Of a stretch of DNA of 64,000 bases, positions 55,418 to 63,932 are shown piece after piece. The notes below the pieces were generated by a model that was not told where the DNA came from, did no database searches, and saw only the letters and a list, made by a program, of their open reading frames with translations. Source of the DNA: Acidobacteriota bacterium (lineage in GTDB: Bacteria > Acidobacteriota > Vicinamibacteria > Vicinamibacterales > UBA2999). Position numbers and translations under genes: made by a program. Location: contig JAKFYH010000016.1 of assembly GCA_021730945.1 (NCBI GenBank), positions 1 through 64,000 on the forward strand. Direction: 5' to 3'. Each line of letters starts with the position of its first letter. Position 1 is the stretch's first letter.

Positions 55418-57904
55418 ATGAAAAGCGTCGGTTCCATCACCCTGGGCACAGCGTCGGTGTGCCTCGGGCTCGTAGTCGCACTCGCGGGTCAGCAACCTGC
55501 CCCAACGACGGCGCGCTCTGTACCTGCGCCTGCGGCCCAGCCTGCGGTCTCGCACGTCACGGCGAAGCCTGCTGCACCGCAAGCCACCGCGGCCTCTCAC
55601 GAAGAACAGAACGGGCTCGTCAAGCGGTACTGCGCCGGTTGCCACAGCGATCGCGGCAAGGCCGGCAACCTGTCGCTCGCCTCGTTCGACATGGCCAATG
55701 TGGGCCACGACTCGGACGTCGCTGAGCGAATGATCCGCAAGATGCGGGCGAGCATGATGCCGCCTCCCGGCATGCCACGGCCTGATGCGGCGAGCTACCA
55801 GAAGCTCATTACCTCGCTCGAGACCACGGTTGATACCTACGCCAAGGCCAATCCGAATCCCGGCGGCCGCACGTTCCAACGGCTGAACCGTCCCGAGTAC
55901 TCGCGTGCGGTCAAGGAGCTGCTCGATCTGGATGTTGACGCCGGCCGCTGGCTGCCGAACGACACCATGAGCGCAAACTTCGACAACATCGCCGACGAGC
56001 AGGCGCTGTCGCCGACGCTGCTGGAGTCGTACCTGAACGGCGCCGCCGACATCAGCCGCATGGCGGTGGGCGACAAGGACGCGCCGTCGATCGATTCCAC
56101 CTACACCAACCCCAGCTACATGTCGCAGCACCCATGGGATCACGTCGAAGGCGCGCCGTACGGCACGCGCGGCGGCATGGTGGTTGACCACGTGTTCCCG
56201 GCCGACGGGGAGTATGCGTTCGAGATGACCTTCAACGCCGGCGAGAACGCCCGCTTCGAGGACATCGACATCTCGATCGACGGCCAGCGCCTGGCGCTGG
56301 TCGAGTATGAGCTGATCAACATTGCCGGCGCCGACGGCCGCGGCCAGACGCCGCTGCGCACCGAACGGTTCCTGGTGCGGGCCGGCCAGCACAAAGTGGC
56401 GGCCGCGTTCGTTCGCAAGATTGACGGTCCCTACGAAGACCTGATCCGGCCGCATGACTGGTCCTATGCCGGCGGCGGATCCGGCGGCAGCGGCATCACC
56501 ACGCTCCCGCACATGCGCGACCTCGTGATCCGCGGGCCGATGAAGACCACCGGGATCTCGACCACCGCCAGCCGCCAGAAGATCTTCACCTGCCGGCCGA
56601 CCTCGACCGCCGACGAGGTGCCGTGCGCGCGGAAGATCGTGACGCACCTGGGCACGGCGGCGTATCGCCGGCCCGTGACGGCGGCCGAAGTGGATCGGCT
56701 GATGCCGTTCTACGAAAGCGCTGCGGCCAAGGGAGGATTTGAAATGGGCGTGCGCGGCGCGCTCGAAGCGATTCTCGCCAGTCCGCACTTCATTTTCCGG
56801 CTCGAACGCGCGCCCACCGATGCGCGCTCGGGCGGCACCTACCGTGTCGCCGACATCGACCTCGCCTCACGGCTGTCGTTTTTTATCTGGGGCCTGCCGC
56901 CCGACAAGGACCTGATCGAGGCGGCGGCCCGCCGTGAGCTGTCGACCGCCGCCGGCCTCGAGAAGCACACGCGCCGCATGCTCGCCGATCCGCGCGCCGA
57001 CGCGCTGGCCACCCGGTTCGCCGGACAGTGGCTGCGCCTGCAGGATGTGGAGAAGGTCCATCCCGATCCGAATTTCTATCCCAACTTCGACGAAAATCTC
57101 GCCGACGCCATGCGGACCGAAACCAAGCTGTTCTTCAACAGCCTGGTTCAGGAAGACCGCAGCGTGCTGGACCTGCTGACGGCCGACTATACCTACCTCA
57201 ACGAGCGGCTGGCCCGTCACTACGGCTACCGCGGGGTGGTTGGCAACCAGTTCCGCCGCTTCACCTATCCCGACGCTTCGCGCCGCGGCATCCTCGGCCA
57301 GGGCAGCATGCTCGTGCAGACCTCGCTGGCCAATCGCACCTCGCCGGTGCTGCGCGGCAAGTGGGTGATGGAAGTGCTGCTGGGCACGCCCCCGCCGCCG
57401 CCGCCCCCGAACGTGCCCGACCTTGAAGCCGCGGGCGCGGCCAAAGAAGGCCGGTTGCTGACCACCCGTGAGCGCATGGAAATTCACCGCGCGAACCCGA
57501 CCTGCAACTCGTGCCACCGCTTCATGGACCCGATCGGCCTGGCGCTCGACAACTTTGACGTGACCGCCAAATGGCGCGAACGCGAAAACGGCATGCCGCT
57601 CGACACCGCCGGCGACTTCTACGACGGCACCAAGGTCAGCTCGCTGGCCGAACTGACCGCGACGCTCACCAAGCGGCCGACGCCGCTGGTGCGCAACTTC
57701 ACCGAGAATCTGATGGCCTACGCGTTGGGCCGCCGTGTCGAGTACTTCGATCAACCGGCGGTGCGGGCGATTGCCCGGTCGGCCGAGGTGAACAATTTCA
57801 AGATTTCCAGCTTTGTCCTCGGCGTCGTGAAGAGCGACGCCTTCCGGATGAAGCGAGTGGAACCGGAAGCGACCACGACCGATACCAAGGTGGGCGGTCG
57901 CTGA
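55418..57904 (+). CDS. Exported DUF1592/DUF1588 cytochrome c-type protein
   Basis: An 828-residue secreted protein. After a signal peptide and a Pro/Ala linker, a c-type haem motif CAGCH sits at residues 72-76. Next come the domains usually called DUF1587, DUF1595, DUF1592, DUF1588 and DUF1585. The DUF1588 part has a second CNSCH (residues ~693-697). These large proteins occur in acidobacteria, planctomycetes and myxobacteria beside DUF1552 proteins. Function is not established. It is the first of an exported group, with a 60-bp gap of simple repeat before the DUF1552 gene. Confidence 0.88.
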   Translation: MKSVGSITLGTASVCLGLVVALAGQQPAPTTARSVPAPAAQPAVSHVTAKPAAPQATAASHEEQNGLVKRYCAGCHSDRGKAGNLSLASFDMANVGHDSDVAERMIRKMRASMMPPPGMPRPDAASYQKLITSLETTVDTYAKANPNPGGRTFQRLNRPEYSRAVKELLDLDVDAGRWLPNDTMSANFDNIADEQALSPTLLESYLNGAADISRMAVGDKDAPSIDSTYTNPSYMSQHPWDHVEGAPYGTRGGMVVDHVFPADGEYAFEMTFNAGENARFEDIDISIDGQRLALVEYELINIAGADGRGQTPLRTERFLVRAGQHKVAAAFVRKIDGPYEDLIRPHDWSYAGGGSGGSGITTLPHMRDLVIRGPMKTTGISTTASRQKIFTCRPTSTADEVPCARKIVTHLGTAAYRRPVTAAEVDRLMPFYESAAAKGGFEMGVRGALEAILASPHFIFRLERAPTDARSGGTYRVADIDLASRLSFFIWGLPPDKDLIEAAARRELSTAAGLEKHTRRMLADPRADALATRFAGQWLRLQDVEKVHPDPNFYPNFDENLADAMRTETKLFFNSLVQEDRSVLDLLTADYTYLNERLARHYGYRGVVGNQFRRFTYPDASRRGILGQGSMLVQTSLANRTSPVLRGKWVMEVLLGTPPPPPPPNVPDLEAAGAAKEGRLLTTRERMEIHRANPTCNSCHRFMDPIGLALDNFDVTAKWRERENGMPLDTAGDFYDGTKVSSLAELTATLTKRPTPLVRNFTENLMAYALGRRVEYFDQPAVRAIARSAEVNNFKISSFVLGVVKSDAFRMKRVEPEATTTDTKVGGR

Positions 57905-57907
57905 TTC

Positions 57908-57950
57908 GACGATTTGGTGAGTTGGTGTTCTGGCGATTTGGTGATTCAGC
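57908..57950. repeat. GATTTGGTG spacer repeat
   Basis: GATTTGGTGAGTTGGTG and GCGATTTGGTGATTCAG repeat the same 8-9-nt word as the repeats at 15.8 kb (reverse complement) and 32.5 kb. It fills the spacer between the DUF1592 and DUF1552 genes. Confidence 0.6.
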
Positions 57951-57964
57951 CGTAGGGAGAAAAC

Positions 57965-59377
57965 ATGTCGTATCTCACTGGTAAGCACATGCCGCGCCGC
58001 ACGTTCATTCGGGGGGCCATGGGCGCCGCCGTCGCGCTGCCGTTCCTCGATGCCATGGTCGCCGCCAAGGGCATTGCCGCTGCGCCTACCGCGGCCGATC
58101 GCACCCGCTTGATCTGCATCGAAGAAGTTCACGGCCTTGCGGGCTGCAACAAATGGGGCGCCACCAAGCACCTGTTCGCGCCCGAGCAGGTCGGCGCCGA
58201 CTTCACGATGGTGGCCGACAGCGCGCTCAGTTCGCTTGAGCCGTACCGCGACTACCTGACGATTGTCAGCAACACCGACGTGCGGATGGCCGAAGCGTTC
58301 ACCGCCCCGGAAATCGGCGGCGACCACTTCCGCTCGAGCGCGGTGTTCCTGACCCAGGCACACCCCAAGCAGACCCAGGGCTCCGACATCTGGGCCGGCA
58401 CGTCGTTCGACCAGCTTTACGCGCAGCAGTTCGGCCAGGCCACGCCGCTGCCGTCGATGCAGTTCTGCATCGAGAATCTCGACCAGGCCGGCGGCTGCAC
58501 CTACAACTACTCGTGCGCCTACACCGACTCGATCAGCTGGGCCTCGCCCAACGAACCGCTGCCGATGATTCGCGATCCCCGGGTCGCCTTCGACATGCTG
58601 TTCGGCACCGGCGGCTCGCCCCAGGACCGCACCGCCCGCCGCCAGTCGCGCCGCAGCATTCTCGACTGGATCCAGGGTGAAGTGGCCAGCGTCCGCAAGG
58701 AACTGGGCACCGGCGACAAGAATCGCCTCGACCGCTACCTGAACAACGTGCGCGAAATCGAACGCCGCATCCAGGCGATTGAAGCCCGCAACACCAGCGG
58801 CGAGCACCGCGAACTGCCCGAGGCGCCGCCGGGCGTGCCGGACTCGTTCTCGGAGCACATGAAGCTGATGTTCGACCTGCAGGTGCTCGCGCTCGAGACC
58901 GACATGACGCGCATCATCTCGTTCAAGACCGGCCGCGACTCGCAGAACCGCGTGTTCCCCGAGAGTGGATCACTCCAGCCGTTCCACCCCGCGTCGCACC
59001 ACGGCGACCGCGAGGACCGGATTCTCGAATTCAACAAGATCTGCAAGTACCGCGTCAGCCAGGTGACCTACCTCCTCGACAAGCTCAAGGAGTCGATGGA
59101 CGGCGACAAGAACCTGCTCGAAAAGACGATGGTCGTGTGGGGTTCGCCGATGGCCGACCCCAACGTGCACAATCACCGCCGCTGCCCGCTGATCGTTCTT
59201 GGCCACGCCAACGGCGCGCTCAAGGGCAATCTCCACATCAAGGCCGCGGCCGACACGCCCATGGCCAACGCGTTCCTCACCATGGGCCACGCCCTTGGCA
59301 TGGACCTCAAGACGTTTGGCGATAGCACCGGTGAGCTGTCGCTCACGCAGGCGATGCCGACGACCGCAGCGGTCTGA
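57965..59377 (+). CDS. Tat-exported DUF1552 protein
   Basis: A 470-residue DUF1552 protein with a twin-arginine signal (PRRTFIRGAMGAAVALPFLD). It resembles a sulfatase/phosphatase-like alpha-beta fold with a His/Asp-rich mid-part (GGDHFRSSAVFLT, PFHPASHHGDREDR) and a C-terminal NVHNHRRCPLIVLG. The family is always found next to DUF1592 proteins, so the two probably work on one extracellular substrate. No characterised member is known to me. A GGGAGAAA ribosome site is present. Confidence 0.86.
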   Translation: MSYLTGKHMPRRTFIRGAMGAAVALPFLDAMVAAKGIAAAPTAADRTRLICIEEVHGLAGCNKWGATKHLFAPEQVGADFTMVADSALSSLEPYRDYLTIVSNTDVRMAEAFTAPEIGGDHFRSSAVFLTQAHPKQTQGSDIWAGTSFDQLYAQQFGQATPLPSMQFCIENLDQAGGCTYNYSCAYTDSISWASPNEPLPMIRDPRVAFDMLFGTGGSPQDRTARRQSRRSILDWIQGEVASVRKELGTGDKNRLDRYLNNVREIERRIQAIEARNTSGEHRELPEAPPGVPDSFSEHMKLMFDLQVLALETDMTRIISFKTGRDSQNRVFPESGSLQPFHPASHHGDREDRILEFNKICKYRVSQVTYLLDKLKESMDGDKNLLEKTMVVWGSPMADPNVHNHRRCPLIVLGHANGALKGNLHIKAAADTPMANAFLTMGHALGMDLKTFGDSTGELSLTQAMPTTAAV

Positions 59378-59396
59378 TCAGGGATCAGGGATCAGG
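59376..59396. repeat. Heptanucleotide tandem repeat, three copies of GATCAGG
   Basis: Three exact GATCAGG units start within the stop codon of the DUF1552 gene (TGATCA). It is a short direct repeat of the same type as GTTGAAA at 9.04 kb and GATCCGG at 62.53 kb. Confidence 0.85.
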
Positions 59397-59456
59397 GAAA
59401 TCGTGCCAGGAGGGCGGCACTTGATGTGCCGCCCACGTTCGTTCAGGGAGATCCGA

Positions 59457-61298
59457 ATGAAGCGTTACGTTTCGCTCAATCTGTTTGTCATACTGGTGCT
59501 GACCGCCGCCCTCGGGGCGCAGCAGGTGGCCTCGCCGGTCGCCGATGCGGCCATGCGCGGCGACAAGGCTGCGGTGCGCGACCTGCTGAAGCAGGGTGCC
59601 GACGTCAACGGCGCGCAGGGTGACGGCATGAGCGCGTTGCACTGGGCCGCCGAACGCGGCGACACCGAGCTGGCCGACATGCTGATCTACGCCGGCGCCA
59701 ATATCGCCGCGGTCACGCGCATCGGGCAGTACACGCCCCTGCACCTGGCCGCCAAGTCGGGCAGTGCGCCGCTCACGACCGCGCTGCTCAAGGCCGGCGC
59801 CGACGTCAACGTCCGCTCGACCAACAGCGGCGTCACCGCGCTGCACCTCGCAGCCTCGTCAGGCAGCGCCGAGGTGATCAACGTCCTGGTGGATGCCAAA
59901 GCCGACATCAATGCCAAGGAATCAGAAGCCGGCCAAACGCCGCTGATTTTTGCGGCCGGGTTGAACCGCATTCCTGCCATCAAGGCGCTCCTGGCGCGCG
60001 GCGCCGACGCGGCGCTCACGACCAAGGTAATTGACATCCCCAAGTTCAACGCCCTCGACCGCGCAGCGGCGGATCGTCAGCGCAAGGTCATCGCGACGTT
60101 TGTCGGCAAGGATCAGGAAGGCAACGCCTCACCGAGCCAGGTGCAGTCCGCCATTCAGGCCGGCCGCGAAATCATGCGCTCGGGCAAGATTCCGCCGCCC
60201 GATCCGAACGAACCGCCCAACCCGCGCGCTAATTTCAACCCCGACGAGATCAACCCGCCGGTTGCCACCAAGGGTGGCATGACCGCCCTGCTGCACGCTG
60301 CGCGGCAGGGTTACGTCGAAGCCGCCGAGGCGCTGCTCGACGGCGGCGCCAACATCGACCAGCAGAACGCCGGCGACGGCACCACGCCGCTGCTGACCGC
60401 GATCATCAACGGCCAGTTCGACACCGCCATGATGCTGGTCAAACGCGGCGCCAACACCAACCTCTCGGCCAAGAACAACGGCGTGTCGCCGCTGTGGGCC
60501 GCCGCCAACACGCCGTGGCAGCCCCGGACCCGCTTTCCGCAGCCGCAGGAAATGGAACTGCAGAAGCACACCTACCTCGAGGTGATGCAGGCGCTGCTCG
60601 ACAAGGGCGCCGACGTCAATCATCGAATCGGTTCGCACCCGTGGTACCTCGTCTACACCGGCTGCGGCAACCGCAACTGCGGCCTCGCCGACACGTCGGG
60701 GTCGACCGCGTTCTGGCGCGCCGCCTACGGCGTCGACGTCATGGCCATGAAACTGCTGGTGGCCTACGGCGCCGACCCCAACATCCCGACCACCGCGCCG
60801 CGCCAGCAGATTCGCCGTGGCGGTGACGCTCCTGGCGCTCAGCCCCAGGGCGCGGGCGGCGCGATCATGCCGACCGCCGAGAAGGACATGGAGAAATACG
60901 ATGCGCCCGTGATCCCCTACGGTGGACCCGGTGCCTTCGCGATACACGCCGCGACCGGCGTCGAGTACGGCGAAGGTTTCGCCGGCAACGCGCACCGCCA
61001 TGCCCCCGAGTCGTGGATGAGCGCCGTCAAGTACCTCGTCGAGGAACTGGGCGCCGACGTTAATCTCCGCGACAACGACGGCTACACGCCGCTTCATCAC
61101 GCGGCGGCCCGTGGCGACAACGAGATGATCATGTACCTGGTCAGCAAGGGCGCCGACGTCAAAGCCGTAGCGCGCAGCGGCCAGACGACCGTCGACATGG
61201 CGAACGGGCCGGTGCAGCGCCTGTCGGCCATTCCGGAAACCATCGAGCTGCTGATGAAACTCGGCGCCAAGAACAACAACCGCTGCGTCACTTGCTGA
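59457..61298 (+). CDS. Exported ankyrin-repeat protein
   Basis: A 613-residue protein with a Sec signal (MKRYVSLNLFVILVLTAALGAQ). Two ankyrin blocks follow. The first (residues ~28-200) has GMSALHWAAERGDTELADML, YTPLHLAAKSGSAPLTTALL and VTALHLAASSG. The second starts near residue 270 (MTALLHAARQGYVEAAEALL). Between them and later are inserts with Cys and Pro, e.g. YTGCGNRNCGLADTSG, and the protein ends NNNRCVTC. It is probably a periplasmic or surface scaffold partnered with the DUF1592/DUF1552 proteins. A GGGAG ribosome site is present. Confidence 0.9.
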   Translation: MKRYVSLNLFVILVLTAALGAQQVASPVADAAMRGDKAAVRDLLKQGADVNGAQGDGMSALHWAAERGDTELADMLIYAGANIAAVTRIGQYTPLHLAAKSGSAPLTTALLKAGADVNVRSTNSGVTALHLAASSGSAEVINVLVDAKADINAKESEAGQTPLIFAAGLNRIPAIKALLARGADAALTTKVIDIPKFNALDRAAADRQRKVIATFVGKDQEGNASPSQVQSAIQAGREIMRSGKIPPPDPNEPPNPRANFNPDEINPPVATKGGMTALLHAARQGYVEAAEALLDGGANIDQQNAGDGTTPLLTAIINGQFDTAMMLVKRGANTNLSAKNNGVSPLWAAANTPWQPRTRFPQPQEMELQKHTYLEVMQALLDKGADVNHRIGSHPWYLVYTGCGNRNCGLADTSGSTAFWRAAYGVDVMAMKLLVAYGADPNIPTTAPRQQIRRGGDAPGAQPQGAGGAIMPTAEKDMEKYDAPVIPYGGPGAFAIHAATGVEYGEGFAGNAHRHAPESWMSAVKYLVEELGADVNLRDNDGYTPLHHAAARGDNEMIMYLVSKGADVKAVARSGQTTVDMANGPVQRLSAIPETIELLMKLGAKNNNRCVTC

Positions 61299-61340
61299 AC
61301 CAGCCGGGAGTCGGACGTCGGGAGTCGGGAACCGGAACAC
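61299..61340. repeat. GGGAGTCGG-type spacer repeat
   Basis: The spacer reads GGGAGTCGGACGTCGGGAGTC then GGGAACCGG, a degenerate repeat of about 7 and 14 nt. It separates the ankyrin and sulfite-oxidase-like genes. A clean AAGGAG ribosome site follows at 61343-61348. Confidence 0.5.
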
Positions 61341-61353
61341 ACAAGGAGCAGGC

Positions 61354-62520
61354 GTGGCCGAAATGAATCGTCGTGAAGTGATGAAGACCGGGCTCGCCGC
61401 GGCGGCTCTGGGCGCGGCCAGCCGTTTGGATTGGATCCTCCCGGCCCTGGCGCAAGGCGAGACGGTGGTTCCGTTCACCGAGTTTCCGCCGACGTTCAAT
61501 CCGGCTCCGGCCGTCGATCGCCGCCTGTTCGACACTCGCACGCTGAGCAGCGCCTTCACGCCGAAAGACCAGTTCTTTACCACGCAGCACTACGGCCATC
61601 CCGAGATCGATGCCGCCGCGTACCGGCTCAAAGTCGGCGGCCTGGTCACCACACCCAAGGTGTTCACCATCGACGAGCTTCGCAAGATGGGCAGCACCGA
61701 GTTAATCGCCGGCTTCGAGTGCTCGGGCAATCGCCGCCCGGTGCAGGGGCTGATCGGCAACGGCCGCTGGACCGGCGTGCCGCTCAAGACCGTGCTCGAC
61801 GCCGCCGGCCTCAAGGCCGACGCGCAGGAGATCGTGTTCTTCGGCGCCGATCGCGGCAAGGAGACCGTGGCATTCCGCGGCACCAACTTCGACGTCGAAC
61901 AGCAGTACGGCCGCAGCATGCCACGCGCCCGGGCGCTGGCCTCGGACCCGGCGCCGTTTCTGGCCTATGCGCTCAATGGCGAGCCCCTGACCAAGCACCA
62001 GGGCGCACCCCTCCGGCTGGTCGTGCCGGGTTGGTACGGCGCACCCAACGTCAAGTGGTTGTCTGAAATCGTCGTCCAGCAGGACCCATACCTGGGTAAG
62101 TTCCAGACCCATTGGTACCGCACGCTCAAGGGCGAGATGATCAACGGCGAGATGAAATGGGTCGAGACCGGCATCACCCACCTCCAGCTCAAGTCGTTTG
62201 TCGGCCGCGTCACCAAGACCGGCGACGACCACAAGTTGACCACCATCGTGCTGAACGACGGCACGCCGATCAAGTCAGTGGAAGTGAAAATCGACGACGG
62301 CCCGTGGCAGATGGCGACCGCCGATCCGTCCACCACCGCGAAGTACGGCTGGAAGCTCTACAACTACACCTGGAAGGGCGCGACCGCAGGCGAGCACACC
62401 GTGATCTCGCGCGTCACCGACGCAACCGGCAAGGTGCAGCCCACCGAAGCCGAGCTCGCGAACAAGAAGACGTTCCTCGAGGACAACTCGCAGCATCCCC
62501 GCAAGGTGATGATTAGCTAG
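61354..62520 (+). CDS. Tat-exported sulfite oxidase-like molybdoenzyme
   Basis: A 388-residue protein with a twin-arginine signal (MNRREVMKTGLAAAALGAAS). It has an oxidoreductase molybdopterin-binding domain with the molybdenum Cys in FECSGNRRP. A C-terminal dimerisation domain (about 275-370) is typical of sulfite oxidase and its relatives. It contains no haem domain, so an external cytochrome is expected as acceptor. Substrate may be sulfite or another oxidisable compound. GTG 61354 with AAGGAG upstream is the start. It follows the exported cytochrome-type group closely. Confidence 0.9.
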   Translation: MAEMNRREVMKTGLAAAALGAASRLDWILPALAQGETVVPFTEFPPTFNPAPAVDRRLFDTRTLSSAFTPKDQFFTTQHYGHPEIDAAAYRLKVGGLVTTPKVFTIDELRKMGSTELIAGFECSGNRRPVQGLIGNGRWTGVPLKTVLDAAGLKADAQEIVFFGADRGKETVAFRGTNFDVEQQYGRSMPRARALASDPAPFLAYALNGEPLTKHQGAPLRLVVPGWYGAPNVKWLSEIVVQQDPYLGKFQTHWYRTLKGEMINGEMKWVETGITHLQLKSFVGRVTKTGDDHKLTTIVLNDGTPIKSVEVKIDDGPWQMATADPSTTAKYGWKLYNYTWKGATAGEHTVISRVTDATGKVQPTEAELANKKTFLEDNSQHPRKVMIS

Positions 62521-62530
62521 AGCCAGACGG

Positions 62531-62551
62531 GATCCGGGATCCGGGATCCGG
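62531..62551. repeat. Heptanucleotide tandem repeat, three copies of GATCCGG
   Basis: Three exact GATCCGG copies lie 10 bp after the molybdoenzyme stop. The unit is closely related to GATCAGG at 59.38 kb. Each unit contains GATCC, so the run is also partly palindromic. Confidence 0.85.
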
Positions 62552-62608
62552 ACATCAAGGGATCGGCCGAAAGGCCGGTCCCTCTTTGTTTTTGGCGGCC
62601 TTGAGGCG

Positions 62609-62614
62609 TAGGAT
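62609..62614 (+). promoter_or_regulatory. -10 element of the first YeeE/YedE gene (leaderless)
   Basis: TAGGAT ends exactly 7 nt before ATG 62622, with no ribosome site between. This matches the leaderless pattern of pcrA, galU, nhaC and other genes in the window. Confidence 0.55.
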
Positions 62615-62621
62615 GCCCCCT

Positions 62622-63188
62622 ATGCTTGAGTTGCTCTCTCGGCCTTGGCCTTGGTACGTCGGGGGGGCCTGTGTTGGGCTCACCGTTCCGGTGCTGCTGT
62701 TGCTCGGCAACAAGTCCTTCGGCATCTCGTCGAGCCTTCGGCACATCTGCGCGGCCTGCTTCCCGGCGAACATTCCGTTCTTCAAGTACAACTGGCACCG
62801 CGAGTCGTGGAACCTCTTCTTTGTCGCCGGCATTTTTCTCGGCGGCTTCATGGCCACGCAGTTTCTGACCAACCCGGAACCCATTCAGATCGCGGCCTCG
62901 ACGCGCGCTGAACTGGCGGCGCTGGGCGTTCAGGACTTCAACGGCCTGATGCCGGCCGATGTCTTCGGCAGCGATCAACTGTTCACGGCAAAGGGCTTGA
63001 TCTTCTTCGTGATGGGCGGACTGCTCGTCGGCTTCGGCACGCGGTGGGCCGGCGGCTGCACCAGCGGCCACACCATCATGGGACTGTCGAACCTGCAGTG
63101 GCCGTCGCTCGTGGCGACGACGGCGTTCATGGTCGGCGGTTTTGCCGGCACCTGGCTGCTGCTGCCCCTTGTCTTTGGAGTGCTGTAG
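62622..63188 (+). CDS. YeeE/YedE family transporter, first half
   Basis: A 188-residue membrane protein with about four to five hydrophobic helices. The conserved Cys motif of the family reads [15 protein letters not shown] further [11 protein letters not shown] near residue 45 is also typical. Together with the next gene it makes one YeeE-like transporter, which in studied members moves thiosulfate or other sulfur compounds through a Cys-relay pathway. ATG 62622 is supported by a -10 at 7 nt. The next gene starts directly after its stop. Confidence 0.9.
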   Translation: MLELLSRPWPWYVGGACVGLTVPVLLLLGNKSFGISSSLRHICAACFPANIPFFKYNWHRESWNLFFVAGIFLGGFMATQFLTNPEPIQIAASTRAELAALGVQDFNGLMPADVFGSDQLFTAKGLIFFVMGGLLVGFGTRWAGGCTSGHTIMGLSNLQWPSLVATTAFMVGGFAGTWLLLPLVFGVL

Positions 63189-63695
63189 ATGACGACCATG
63201 GAACGCACGGCGGAAATGACCGGCGCGCCTGGCCGGCCGTTCGTATGCGAGGCGCCAAACGAGCAGGCGGAGCAAGAAGGCGTGTTCGACAACCTCAAGT
63301 ACCTCGCGGTCGGAACCCTGTTCGGCATCGTGTTCGTCAAGGGCGAAGTGATCTCGTGGTTCCGCATCCAGGAAATGTTCCGGCTGTCGGCGTTCCACAT
63401 GTACGGCGTCATTGGCACGGCCGTGGTGGTCGGCATGGTCTCGATCTTTCTGATCAAGAAGTTCGACCTCAAGACGCTGGCGGGCGAATCGGTCGTGATT
63501 CGTGACAAGACCTTCAACCAGGGTCAGATCTACGGCGGGCTGATCTTCGGTTTGGGCTGGGCGCTGACCGGGGCCTGTCCTGGTCCGCTGTTCGCGCAAA
63601 TCGGCGCCGGCTACTCTGCCGTCGGCGTCACGCTGGTCAGCGCCGTGACCGGCACCTGGTTGTACGGCCTTTTGCGGGAACGCCTGCCGCACTAG
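63189..63695 (+). CDS. YeeE/YedE family transporter, second half
   Basis: A 168-residue membrane protein with about four helices. The Cys motif is WALTGACPGPLFAQIG. Its first ~35 residues are polar. The ATG follows the stop of the first half without a gap, so the pair is expressed as two polypeptides that should assemble together. Many bacteria carry this split form. Sulfur import or export is inferred from the family and from the nearby sulfite-oxidase-like gene. Confidence 0.9.
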   Translation: MTTMERTAEMTGAPGRPFVCEAPNEQAEQEGVFDNLKYLAVGTLFGIVFVKGEVISWFRIQEMFRLSAFHMYGVIGTAVVVGMVSIFLIKKFDLKTLAGESVVIRDKTFNQGQIYGGLIFGLGWALTGACPGPLFAQIGAGYSAVGVTLVSAVTGTWLYGLLRERLPH

Positions 63696-63716
63696 TCACG
63701 AGTCAGGTTGAGTGCG

Positions 63717-63911
63717 ATGAAGCGCGATACGATCTTCGGCGGCATCGGCATCGTCTGGGGCGGATGGGCGGTGATGAATTGGTATCAGGCTGGCCGGCCA
63801 GTCAATCTGCAATCACCGGAAGGTCTGGTCTACGTCACCGGCGCCGTGATGGGCTCTGTGATGGCGACTGTCGGGCTGTTCTACTTTCTACGCGGCTCTG
63901 GCGACGGATAG
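63717..63911 (+). CDS. Small membrane protein next to the YeeE pair
   Basis: A 64-residue protein from ATG 63717 (67 residues if the GTG at 63708 is used). Two hydrophobic helices flank a GRPVNLQSPEGLV loop (FGGIGIVWGGWAVMNWY and TGAVMGSVMATVGLFYFL). No family is recognised. The ORF is complete and 21 bp behind the second YeeE half, so it may be a small partner. Confidence 0.6.
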   Translation: MKRDTIFGGIGIVWGGWAVMNWYQAGRPVNLQSPEGLVYVTGAVMGSVMATVGLFYFLRGSGDG

Positions 63912-63932
63912 GTGAGGTGGTGATCGGCCAGG

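Noticed and set aside
56867-58858. 663-codon minus-strand frame opposite the DUF1592/DUF1552 genes
   Set aside because: It spans the boundary of two well supported genes and shows no domain; it is a shadow frame.
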